A DNA stretch of 64,000 nucleotides from a virus. Below the pieces are notes generated by a model. It had not been told where the DNA came from. It saw only the letters and a list, made by a program, of their open reading frames with translations, and ran no database searches. Both the position numbers and the translations under genes were made by a program. Position 1 is the stretch's first letter, and every line of letters starts with the position of its first letter. Shown here one piece after another: positions 16,851 to 24,096 of this stretch. Where the stretch lies: positions 1-64,000 of the IMG/VR virus record IMGVR_UViG_3300010885_032885; one strand, given 5' to 3'.

Positions 16851-17513
16851 ATGATTAAATTTGGTGCTCCGACTGTTAGCCTAATGGGACGTAGTTCTCT
16901 CACAGCAAACTCGGAGCCCATTGCTCTACATGCAGTAACTTTTGACGATTTTGATTTTAAAATGGCCAGTGGTTATCTATATGTAGTTTCTAGAGCTATT
17001 AGTTCTAGAGTCAATGCTAACTACGACGGATGGCCTGTAGACGAGATTAAGCAGTCCTATAAAACCTTCGTGGGTAGACCAATTTATGTGGAGCACAATA
17101 ACAGTGATCCAGATCGTGCTCGTGGAGTAATCCTCGATGCAGTGTATAAAGAAACGAAGTTGGCTTCAGGAATTACCGATGCAAGTGTCTACTGTCTTAT
17201 GGAAGTAGATGCACAGACTTTCCCCAAGTTGGCAAAAGCCATCATGGAAGGAAATCTAAATGCAGTAAGTATGGGAGCCGACGTAGAAGGAACAGCTTGT
17301 AGTGCTTGTGGCAAGTATGCTAGCAAGCCTGCAGAATATTGTACACACATCCCGGCATTAAAGGGACGTACAGTAACGGTTTATAAGCAGGGAAAGAGAA
17401 TTGAGTCTTTGGTTTACGAATCGTGTGTAAAGCCCAACTTCTTCGAGTTAAGTTTTGTATTCGAACCGGCCGACGAAAGTGCTTGGTTGCTACAGAAAAG
17501 AATGGTTAATTAA
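16851..17513 (+). CDS. Prohead protease (T4 gp21-like)
   Basis: 220 residues. It processes scaffold and capsid proteins during head maturation. Key blocks are FVGRPIYVEHNNSDPDRARG (candidate catalytic His82), GNLNAVSMGADVEG (candidate nucleophile Ser140) and FFELSFVFEPADESAW, in the same order as in T4 gp21-type serine proteases. Between the Ser and the last block sits a possible zinc site, C150-x2-C153 ... C164-x-H166. Size fits the family. The gene precedes the probable core/scaffold genes and capsid gene. TAATG couples it to the next ORF. No good ribosome binding site is seen before the ATG at 16851. Confidence 0.88.
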   Translation: MIKFGAPTVSLMGRSSLTANSEPIALHAVTFDDFDFKMASGYLYVVSRAISSRVNANYDGWPVDEIKQSYKTFVGRPIYVEHNNSDPDRARGVILDAVYKETKLASGITDASVYCLMEVDAQTFPKLAKAIMEGNLNAVSMGADVEGTACSACGKYASKPAEYCTHIPALKGRTVTVYKQGKRIESLVYESCVKPNFFELSFVFEPADESAWLLQKRMVN

Positions 17514-18154
17514 TGCCAATTCTAAAAGTATCTTCTGATCTAGAAAAAATAGCAATGGAAGTCATGAGACTTAACATTACTATTCTTGGAGATTGTCCAC
17601 AGTGCCAAGGCAATGCTTATCGTAATGGAGTTTGTGAAGATTGTCAGTATATTGCTGAAGAAGTATTACAGGCAATACAAGCCTGGCAACAGTCTCAAGG
17701 TATGAAAGCAGCAGCAGCAAGATTTTCTTTTGCTGATATGTTGTTTGAAAATACTCAAAAGAAGGTAAAAAAGATCAAGGGTCCTTGTGGGCACAAAATG
17801 GATGAAGATGCCATTAGTTGCGATGATGATCAATGTGTCAAAGATTATGCTAACCCTAAGCTTCAACTAGACATCAATACTACTTTTATTGGTCCTAGTG
17901 AAAAGCTTTTAAAGAGCAAAAAGTTTAGATTTTTAAGTCCTGCCGGAGTTAAAATCAAAAAGCAACAAGATAAACTAAACAATAAGAAGTCTTCCACAGA
18001 TCAAAGTCTAGGCAGTGATGAACTAGATGATGTTAGTGTGGTTCGTGACGCTGAAATTACCAGAGGCATGAACGCATTAAGAGATAGTGCAGAGCAAAAG
18101 TTTTTTAAGAACAAGCAAGAGGGCCAAAAAGGCTCCGACGAAGAACAGGAGTAG
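17513..18154 (+). CDS. Probable prohead core protein with zinc-finger motifs
   Basis: 213 residues, coupled to the protease by TAATG. A CPQCQGNAYRNGVCEDC block (residues ~28-44) is a four-Cys zinc site. A second set (CGHKMDEDAISCDDDQC) follows near residues 92-108. The C-terminal third is charged and helical (KKQQDKLNNKKSS, ITRGMNALRDSAEQKFFKNKQEG). Position between protease and scaffold suggests a core protein that may itself be cleaved by the protease. No family recognised; the role is inferred from location. Confidence 0.55.
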   Translation: MPILKVSSDLEKIAMEVMRLNITILGDCPQCQGNAYRNGVCEDCQYIAEEVLQAIQAWQQSQGMKAAAARFSFADMLFENTQKKVKKIKGPCGHKMDEDAISCDDDQCVKDYANPKLQLDINTTFIGPSEKLLKSKKFRFLSPAGVKIKKQQDKLNNKKSSTDQSLGSDELDDVSVVRDAEITRGMNALRDSAEQKFFKNKQEGQKGSDEEQE

Positions 18155-18156
18155 CG

Positions 18157-19434
18157 ATGAGTCGATTCGACAACGAGCTAACTAAGACAGCAGAAAATGC
18201 TTGGCAACAGAGTGGTGCACCAAAGCCAACAACTGGTGAGCACTATGACCAAACTACTAACCCTTTCCCGGGAGCCATTCTTCCGGATCAACTTCCTGTA
18301 GCTGAGGAGCTTGATGATTGGAAAGCCGGAGACCCAGGTGGATCAGCAATTGATGTAACTGATCTTGATTCAGTAGACACTGATGTTGTTGGTGGACCTG
18401 GTTCTAGTGCAGTCTACACTGTAAAGGGACCACAGTATGCTGCTGTAGAAGAAGGTCTCTACTCGGTCTATAAGGCTAGTCGTGAAATTCGTGATGCTAT
18501 TGATGCTCAACAGGACTTTGACTTCTCGGGTCTCTTTACTGCTGCTGCAGAAGCCAATGATTTTGTAAGAACAGCTTCTACCGAGCAAGATCTAGTACAC
18601 ACTGTAGGTACTATTGCCGGTATTGTTAACGACATTGAGAACGAACTAGTAGTTACTTCTAACTATAAGCAAGCCTACGAAGACCTTAAGGCACTCGAAA
18701 GTTTGACCGAAACCATTAATAAGGTTGCTGCAGATAGTGCAGATGCTATGATGGAAAAAGAGAAGAATGACAATGATGAAGATGATGCCATGAAAGCCAC
18801 TGCTTCTAAGACAGAAACTATTGCCGATCGTATTGCAGAACGTGAAAAGCGTATTGCTACTAACGGTAACCAAGAGACACTTCAGGTAACTGACGTTCGT
18901 GACTTGGATGATTCGGGTAGTCACTTTACCAAAGAAGATGCAATGACTCCTGACCACATAACAAATGTGGAAGTAGCTGAAAATGTAAACGGAGAAGATG
19001 CCGGTTATGTAGACTACTACAACGACGGAGCCGAAACTGGTAAGACTCCTCAGGTTGACGATGACAACAACCCTTGGCCTTTCGATGGCACTAACCCTGC
19101 ACTCGTTGGGTATCAAGGAACGGTTGCTGCCGTACAGGCCAGTCGTGAAAAGATTTTTGAAGCCCTACAAGTTGTAGAGCGTCTCGAGAAGCTTGGAATG
19201 GTCAACAATAATGACCGTGCTAAGCACATCGCAAAGTTTGAGCAAATGTCAGATTCTAAGCTTGAAGGATTTAAAGCTAGTCTCGATATGCTCGAAGAGT
19301 CTGGGGCCCGTCAGCCTCGGAGCCAAAAAGTGGCCAGCGGTAACAACCGTTTGCCCGAAATGGGTCGTATGACGACGGCCTCATCAGTTACTCGTCAGGA
19401 CCTTTTGTCTGACGATTGGTTGATGACACTTTAA
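18157..19434 (+). CDS. Probable scaffolding / prohead core protein
   Basis: 425 residues, very acidic and mainly helical (AAEANDFVRTASTEQDLVHTV, DLKALESLTETINKVAADSADAMM, IADRIAEREKRIAT, KIFEALQVVERLEKLG). Such proteins between protease and capsid genes normally form the internal scaffold and are removed on maturation. It starts two bases after the upstream stop. Codon use shifts towards that of the capsid gene, suggesting high expression. I see no Cys and no enzymatic motif. The scaffold call is from composition and position. Confidence 0.65.
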   Translation: MSRFDNELTKTAENAWQQSGAPKPTTGEHYDQTTNPFPGAILPDQLPVAEELDDWKAGDPGGSAIDVTDLDSVDTDVVGGPGSSAVYTVKGPQYAAVEEGLYSVYKASREIRDAIDAQQDFDFSGLFTAAAEANDFVRTASTEQDLVHTVGTIAGIVNDIENELVVTSNYKQAYEDLKALESLTETINKVAADSADAMMEKEKNDNDEDDAMKATASKTETIADRIAEREKRIATNGNQETLQVTDVRDLDDSGSHFTKEDAMTPDHITNVEVAENVNGEDAGYVDYYNDGAETGKTPQVDDDNNPWPFDGTNPALVGYQGTVAAVQASREKIFEALQVVERLEKLGMVNNNDRAKHIAKFEQMSDSKLEGFKASLDMLEESGARQPRSQKVASGNNRLPEMGRMTTASSVTRQDLLSDDWLMTL

Positions 19435-19458
19435 TCCCAATATAAGGAGAAAAAAAAT

Positions 19459-19983
19459 ATGCTGCAACTTAATAGCGTAGCAAACGTTGGGGTACACCGT
19501 ACGTGCACTCCATTGTACGAAAAGTACGAGGCTACACCATACAACACATTCCTTGATCCAGCAGAGACCGGTAACGTTTACTCTGGTATGATCATGGCTA
19601 AGACTGGCCCGGATACAGTGGCCCTTTTGGGTGGAGCTGCTTGCACAAGTACAGCTGCACAACCATTTGGACTCTCATGCTTGGACCGTAACCCTAACAT
19701 TGATGACATTAGTCAAGTTGGTGTAAATGCTTGGGCTGTATGGCTCGGAGGAAGCAATGCTTTCTTCACCATCAGTGCTCCAGCATTCGACACTGCAGCG
19801 GCTTACACGGTTCCAACTAACGGATCACGTCAGTTCCTGTATGCTAGCTCTGTTAACCCAGGCGCTCTTACAAGTGTTTCTGGTAGTAGCCAATACGGTG
19901 TAGTCGTTGCTGAATTGATCGATGTTGTTAGTCCAACACAGATCGTTATTCGCCTCGTTAACAACGTTAACCCACAGAACTAG
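19459..19983 (+). CDS. Probable head decoration protein
   Basis: 174 residues. AAGGAGAAAAAAAT precedes the ATG, one of the better ribosome binding sites here. The sequence is beta-rich with few charges (TGNVYSGMIMAKTGPDTVALLGG, VNAWAVWLGGSNAFFTISAPAFD, YGVVVAELIDVVSPTQIVIRLV). The layout and position just before the capsid gene fit capsid decoration or stabilisation proteins. Codon use (CTT, GTT, AAC, CGT favoured) matches the capsid gene and suggests very high expression. Confidence 0.65.
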   Translation: MLQLNSVANVGVHRTCTPLYEKYEATPYNTFLDPAETGNVYSGMIMAKTGPDTVALLGGAACTSTAAQPFGLSCLDRNPNIDDISQVGVNAWAVWLGGSNAFFTISAPAFDTAAAYTVPTNGSRQFLYASSVNPGALTSVSGSSQYGVVVAELIDVVSPTQIVIRLVNNVNPQN

Positions 19984-20015
19984 TTAGTTACTGGTAAAGA
20001 AAGGAAATATCCATA

Positions 20016-21029
20016 ATGAGTTCAATCACTCCTAATGGTGCAGTAGCTGAACACTTGGCTCCTCGTACCGCAAAGAAGTCTGATGATTATGTTGCAAACA
20101 TTGTAGAGGCTCAAGAGCGTCTCGCTGCTGCAACTGGTCGTAAGACAGCCACCCGTGAGGAAAAGCAGCGTCGTCTTGCTGGAATCCTCGCCGACAAGGA
20201 CAACTACATGGTTCGTCTTGGTCAGGGTATGATTGGTCCTATCCAGCTTAAGCTTCGTTACCAAGGTATGACCCGTAACGTTCTTCTGGAAGATCCACTA
20301 ACACCTGGTGTACCAGTTATGTACGACGTACTTGACGAATATGGTCAGGCCTACATCTTGAGTGGTAACGAAGGCGAAGTCCGCGTTACTCCATTCGAAG
20401 GTAAGAAGGTTCCGGTCCGTTTGTTCCGTATCGCTACATTCCCTCAAATTAAGAAGGAAGACCTATGGTACTTGCGTGTTAACATCGTAGAATATGCTCA
20501 GGACATGTCCAAGCAGGCTATTATGATGCAGGAAGACGCTCGTCTAATTACAGTTCTTGAAGCTGCAATTAACAACTATGCTGTCGACCCTAACCACACA
20601 GTATCACCTAACCACGTAGTTAACGAACTTTCAGGATACATTACTCCTGATTCGCTCTATGACCTCGTAGCATTGATTGAAGTCCACCAGTTGGAAGCCA
20701 GTCGTCTTTTGTTTAACCCAATCGACTACCGTGACCTCTACAAGTGGGACATTAACCAAACAGGTTGGGCCTTTAAGGACCGTGTTGTTGCCGGTGAGCG
20801 TATTGTTCAGTTCGGTGGCTTCCAAGTACAGCGTTCAATCGAAGTTCCACAGGGAACAGTTTACATGACTCCATCACCAGAATTCCTCGGTGTATTTCCA
20901 GTTATGTACTCACTCGATGTAGAAGAGAACCACACCCCTGAGAAGTTCCACAAGGGATGGGTAATGGACGAGCTCGTTTCAGAGATCGTATTGAACCCAC
21001 GTGGTCTTGGTAAGATCGTTAAGGCTTAG
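20016..21029 (+). CDS. Major capsid protein (HK97 fold)
   Basis: 337 residues. The N-terminal ~60 residues are helical and charged (VEAQERLAAATGRKTATREEKQRR). The core has the alternating layout of HK97-fold capsid proteins from large phages: a VPVMYDVLDEYGQAYILS segment, KKVPVRLFRIATFPQIKKEDLW, a long spine-helix-like segment (AQDMSKQAIMMQEDARLITVLEAAIN), SRLLFNPIDYRDLYKWD, and a C-terminal P domain with VYMTPSPEFLGVFPVMYSLDVEENHTP. AAAGAAAGG precedes the ATG. Strongly biased codons (CGT, AAG, AAC, CTT) set it apart from most of the window. A hairpin terminator follows immediately. Confidence 0.88.
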   Translation: MSSITPNGAVAEHLAPRTAKKSDDYVANIVEAQERLAAATGRKTATREEKQRRLAGILADKDNYMVRLGQGMIGPIQLKLRYQGMTRNVLLEDPLTPGVPVMYDVLDEYGQAYILSGNEGEVRVTPFEGKKVPVRLFRIATFPQIKKEDLWYLRVNIVEYAQDMSKQAIMMQEDARLITVLEAAINNYAVDPNHTVSPNHVVNELSGYITPDSLYDLVALIEVHQLEASRLLFNPIDYRDLYKWDINQTGWAFKDRVVAGERIVQFGGFQVQRSIEVPQGTVYMTPSPEFLGVFPVMYSLDVEENHTPEKFHKGWVMDELVSEIVLNPRGLGKIVKA

Positions 21030-21044
21030 TCTTAACATTTACAG

Positions 21045-21099
21045 TTGGTGGAGCTTGGGTCTATAAATGGCTCAAGCTCCACTAAGTTGTAAGATTTTT
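21045..21099 (+). terminator. Rho-independent terminator after the capsid gene
   Basis: GTGGAGCTTG (21048-21057) pairs perfectly with CAAGCTCCAC (21073-21082), extended outward by three further pairs to 21045/21085. A run of five T follows at 21095-21099, about 10 bases after the stem. An imperfect outer arm (TCTTA 21030-21034 with TAAGA 21090-21094) brings the stem up to the T-run. It would end the head-gene transcript. Confidence 0.8.
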
Positions 21100-21130
21100 G
21101 TATTAAAGAAATACCCTCGACGTAACAACT

Positions 21131-21151
21131 AGGTATGAATATTTCGTACCT
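21131..21151 (+). other. Hairpin in the leader of the 21194 gene
   Basis: AGGTATGAA (21131-21139) pairs with TTCGTACCT (21143-21151), one G-U, three-base loop. It is followed by TTTAGGAG. With the terminator upstream it suggests a new transcript start or processed end in this 164-base gap. No clear -35/-10 pair is seen. Confidence 0.5.
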
Positions 21152-21193
21152 ATTTAGGAGATAAAAAGTCTCCCTTGAAGATAGGAAAATAAA

Positions 21194-21748
21194 ATGGCAA
21201 AAACAGTATCACGATCCGGAGATAACGGTCAAAGTGTTCCAGTAGCAGTTCCTTATGAAGACGGCTACATTGAAGAACACAAGGCAGATCCACAAGACTT
21301 GGCAGCAGCTAGAACACCAGTTCCAACTGCTTTTAAGGGAATGCAGGATGTAGAAACCGGTGGTTGGATTGAGAATCTAACAGCAGCTAGTACAGTATTT
21401 AGTAGTCCTAAAGGTAGCTTTAAACTTAAGGCTAACGGTCTACACGGTAGTGTACAAACTATTGATGAAGCACTTAGAAGAGATCCTTTTATCCTTCGAG
21501 CAGTACAACGTGGTAAGATTCGCTTTTTGAGTGATGACGACGCCATGAATAGAATTAATGAACTCGCAGATGAGTCAAGTGAAAGTGAAAACCACTTGAA
21601 TCACCTTATGGAGTCTCTTGGAGCAAATGCCAGTGAGAATAACGGAATGTACAAAATTTCGTTGCCTGACGAAGCAGAGCCTAAGGGACCAGGACAAACT
21701 CCAGCTCAAATCTGGGGGGACTCCAATAAACCGCAGAACCTTAAATAA
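21194..21748 (+). CDS. Hypothetical protein downstream of capsid
   Basis: 184 residues. GATAGGAAAATAAA precedes the ATG. Residues ~55-120 read as a compact helical domain (GGWIENLTAASTVFSS, GSVQTIDEALRRDPFILRAVQRGKIRFLSDDDAMNRINELAD). The N- and C-termini are polar and probably disordered (ends EAEPKGPGQTPAQIWGDSNK). It is alone between two hairpins, so it may have its own transcript. No family recognised. A head-vertex or neck role is possible from position. Confidence 0.6.
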   Translation: MAKTVSRSGDNGQSVPVAVPYEDGYIEEHKADPQDLAAARTPVPTAFKGMQDVETGGWIENLTAASTVFSSPKGSFKLKANGLHGSVQTIDEALRRDPFILRAVQRGKIRFLSDDDAMNRINELADESSESENHLNHLMESLGANASENNGMYKISLPDEAEPKGPGQTPAQIWGDSNKPQNLK

Positions 21749-21752
21749 TAAT

Positions 21753-21772
21753 CGGGAGCCCGCTCCCGTTCT
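21753..21772 (+). terminator. GC-rich hairpin, probable terminator
   Basis: CGGGAGC (21753-21759) pairs with GCTCCCG (21762-21768) around a two-base loop (a 6-bp stem with four-base loop is equally likely). TTCT follows, a short T-run. It is three bases after the stop of the 21194 gene. It could attenuate rather than stop transcription into the fibre block. Confidence 0.6.
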
Positions 21773-21786
21773 ACAAGGAGCTTAAA

Positions 21787-22089
21787 TTGAGCGAAGAGAC
21801 AGTAAACACAAACGTAGTTGAGACAGAGGCCCCAAAAAAGGCTGTCTCTGAGCTCAAGGCCGAGCCGGTAAAGGTTGAAGCAGCAAAATCAGCTGAGCCT
21901 GTAGGCATCGTAGTTAACGGTGACCTAGACGAGAGTACTTACAGTAATACCAATTACTTCTACCCGTACTTAAGACAAACCTACAACGTCCTTACAGCAA
22001 ACCCACAAGCCGTTGGTTATGGTAGTCAAAACCTTGGTGGTTTTGTTTATCAGAATGGCCAATACAACACAACTCAGAGAGGATTCTAA
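21787..22089 (+). CDS. Small hypothetical protein, disordered N-terminus
   Basis: 100 residues starting at a TTG preceded at good distance by AAGGAG. The first ~45 residues are Glu/Lys/Val/Ala-rich (VVETEAPKKAVSELKAEPVK). The second half is aromatic and polar (STYSNTNYFYPYLRQTYNVLTANPQAVGYGSQNLGGFVYQNGQYN) and looks like a virion surface or fibre-attachment segment. It ends two bases before the next ATG. No family recognised. Confidence 0.55.
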   Translation: MSEETVNTNVVETEAPKKAVSELKAEPVKVEAAKSAEPVGIVVNGDLDESTYSNTNYFYPYLRQTYNVLTANPQAVGYGSQNLGGFVYQNGQYNTTQRGF

Positions 22090-22091
22090 TT

Positions 22092-22784
22092 ATGACCGTT
22101 AACGTTCCAGCTGAACAAGCTGCAAAACAAAAAGTACGAGCCAATACTCGTGGAGGAGCCAACTCTTACACAGGGAATCCAAAGAGTATAGTTGATGCCG
22201 GTTATGACATGGGTGGGCTTTGGACACTATCAGTAACTGACCCAACTTGCACATTTACTATTAGTGGTGCTACAACCTCAGGAATAACTAGTACACTAAG
22301 TGGACTTTCTACTGCAGGAGCTCTACTTACAGCTCTACAAGCAATTGAACTTCCAACAGCTAGTATTACTACCAATACCAACAGTAACCAGTTCCTTGCC
22401 GGTAACTCTACAGACATTGTCTTTGGCAATAACTATGGAGATGACCTTACAGTAATTAGTGGAACTGGTAAACCCCCAGTTATTACTAATGTTGCTTTGG
22501 GAGCTATTGCAGCTGAAGATGTTGCATATCCTAACTATGTTGGGACTCCATTCTCACCTCCTACCTGGATTGATGATGCTACAGTGCACGCCTACCCAGT
22601 TAACGGTGGTGGAGCAGTAGTACAAGACACTTCTAAGGTAGTTCAAGTACAGGTTCGTCAGATTAGTACAGGCGAAGGCCCAGACGGTGGATCAGAGACT
22701 CAGCAATGGGCCGCTTACTACAGCAAGTACCAAGGTAACTTGAATCAAACTCAGCAGAGGAATACTAAGCAACAACAGTGCTAG
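22092..22784 (+). CDS. Probable virion protein
   Basis: 230 residues. Weakly charged, rich in Thr, Ser, Gly, Ala and Asn. Strand-like blocks include CTFTISGATTSGITSTLSGL, TDIVFGNNYGDDLTVISG and KVVQVQVRQISTG. The last 35 residues are Gln-rich (TQQWAAYYSKYQGNLNQTQQ). A fibre or head-fibre protein is likely from composition and from its position at the head of the fibre block. No family recognised. Confidence 0.5.
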   Translation: MTVNVPAEQAAKQKVRANTRGGANSYTGNPKSIVDAGYDMGGLWTLSVTDPTCTFTISGATTSGITSTLSGLSTAGALLTALQAIELPTASITTNTNSNQFLAGNSTDIVFGNNYGDDLTVISGTGKPPVITNVALGAIAAEDVAYPNYVGTPFSPPTWIDDATVHAYPVNGGGAVVQDTSKVVQVQVRQISTGEGPDGGSETQQWAAYYSKYQGNLNQTQQRNTKQQQC

Positions 22785-22785
22785 T

Positions 22786-22932
22786 ATGAATTACAAACCC
22801 TTTACTATAAAAGTTAACGCAACCGTTACTAGGGCCGATGGCACACAAGAAGTATATGGTGACATCGACCTAGTAAAGGTTGGGACTGAAGAAGAGAATG
22901 ATCTCGTTACTAACGACACAGGGCAGAACTAG
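22786..22932 (+). CDS. Small hypothetical protein (48 aa)
   Basis: A 48-codon ORF beginning MNYKPFTIKVNATVTRADG one base after the upstream stop and ending TNDTGQN. It overlaps the next gene by 35 bases in another frame. The pattern, two amphipathic strands then an acidic tail, is plausible for a tiny structural adaptor. No recognisable ribosome binding site, so translation would depend on coupling. Confidence 0.45.
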   Translation: MNYKPFTIKVNATVTRADGTQEVYGDIDLVKVGTEEENDLVTNDTGQN

Positions 22933-23503
22933 TCTAGTTAATTGTATACTAGGTTCAGGTTTTGGATTAGCACCCATACAATATATGGCGTGGGGGTCTG
23001 GAACACAAACAGTTTCACCTACAGATGTAGCATTATTTAGTCCAACTCTTAATCCGGTAAGTTGCACAATCTCGAAAGAGACCATTGTAACTTCTGGAGA
23101 CACTTATCTATGTATTGGAACAATAAATTCTGATATATACCAAACGGTTAGCAATATTGGTCTATTCGATAGTGGTCTAACTGCTCCTAATGGACAGTTA
23201 ATTTCACAGGTTAATCCCGGTGATACCAGTATTCGAGTTAACTTATATGGTACCTACGGGAACTCGTTTCCGTTTGAAGTACAGGTTTCAACTGAAGTAA
23301 TGTTAGTTACTTCGGGCAATGGAACCGATACGTTTTATGTAACAAGGGGGTATAACGGTTCAACCCGTTCTACTTCTATAATTCCTACATATACCCCGGT
23401 AACGGGAGTTGCAGGAACCATGTTCTTAAAAAGTAGTTTTCCTGTAGTTAGTTTAACTCCCGGAGACTCAATGCAGTTCAACGTTAGTATACAATTTATC
23501 TAG
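22898..23503 (+). CDS. Probable virion protein, beta-sandwich type
   Basis: 201 residues from the ATG at 22898, with GAAGAAGAG just before it; a TTG at 22880 is possible but lacks a spaced site. The N-terminal half has TVSPTDVALFSPTLNPVSCTISKETIV and YQTVSNIGLFDSGLTAPNGQLI. The end is FPVVSLTPGDSMQFNVSIQFI, a pattern seen in phage tail or baseplate accessory proteins in which a last strand follows a GDS turn. A middle insert (NSFPFEVQVSTEVMLVTSGNGTDTFYVTRGYNG) looks like a small Ig-like domain. Role inferred. Confidence 0.5.
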   Translation: MISLLTTQGRTSLVNCILGSGFGLAPIQYMAWGSGTQTVSPTDVALFSPTLNPVSCTISKETIVTSGDTYLCIGTINSDIYQTVSNIGLFDSGLTAPNGQLISQVNPGDTSIRVNLYGTYGNSFPFEVQVSTEVMLVTSGNGTDTFYVTRGYNGSTRSTSIIPTYTPVTGVAGTMFLKSSFPVVSLTPGDSMQFNVSIQFI

Positions 23504-23514
23504 GAGATAAAATT

Positions 23515-24066
23515 ATGACAGCAAACTTCAATTCTACTTTCTTCTTCCCAGCTGAAGGACTCGACTACATGTTGAATGTTCTTCCACGTGGAACACAAGC
23601 AGCTCCTACCACTACCTACCTTGGACTTACTGCAACTCCTTGGGCAACAATTAGTGGTTGGGTCAGTGGTGGAGACCTTCCAATCTATCTAAACAATGAT
23701 GATTCTGGCTACGATGTATTGGAAGTGAGTGACCTTGATGGTTATGCACGTATTCCTCTTGCTGCCAGTGGATGGCAAGCCATTACCAGTACAGTAATTA
23801 CCATTAATGGTGAAAGCAATATTCCAGTAGAGCAGACTACATACAGTGGTGCACTTACTTGGACCAATACTGGTCCAGATACTGCTAGTGACATTAACGG
23901 TATCTTTGTTGCTACTTTTGATGGTGCCGGTAACCCTTCGGGTCCTGGTGGAGACGGTGCAGTTCTATGGTATGCTCCATTCAGTGACCTTTCAACAGTG
24001 ACACTTGCTAGTGGTGACTCCCTTACAGTAACTCCTACCTGGCAGTCGGCTTCGTACCCTTACTAA
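23515..24066 (+). CDS. Probable virion protein similar in design to its neighbour
   Basis: 183 residues, with TAGGAG before the ATG. The layout parallels the upstream protein: a variable middle, then a LASGDSLTVTPTWQS ending with the same GDS-turn and final strand. Codon use leans to CTT/AAC as in the capsid genes, hinting at good expression. It contains few charged residues apart from Asp. Probably part of the fibre or collar complex; no family recognised. Confidence 0.5.
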   Translation: MTANFNSTFFFPAEGLDYMLNVLPRGTQAAPTTTYLGLTATPWATISGWVSGGDLPIYLNNDDSGYDVLEVSDLDGYARIPLAASGWQAITSTVITINGESNIPVEQTTYSGALTWTNTGPDTASDINGIFVATFDGAGNPSGPGGDGAVLWYAPFSDLSTVTLASGDSLTVTPTWQSASYPY

Positions 24067-24096
24067 GAGAATACGAAACCCTCGGAGTCCATTTAA

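Noticed and set aside
18646-19116. Minus-strand ORF of 156 residues inside the scaffold gene
   Set aside because: Fully antisense to a well-supported gene, with skewed composition (Ile/Val/Phe) and no start signal.
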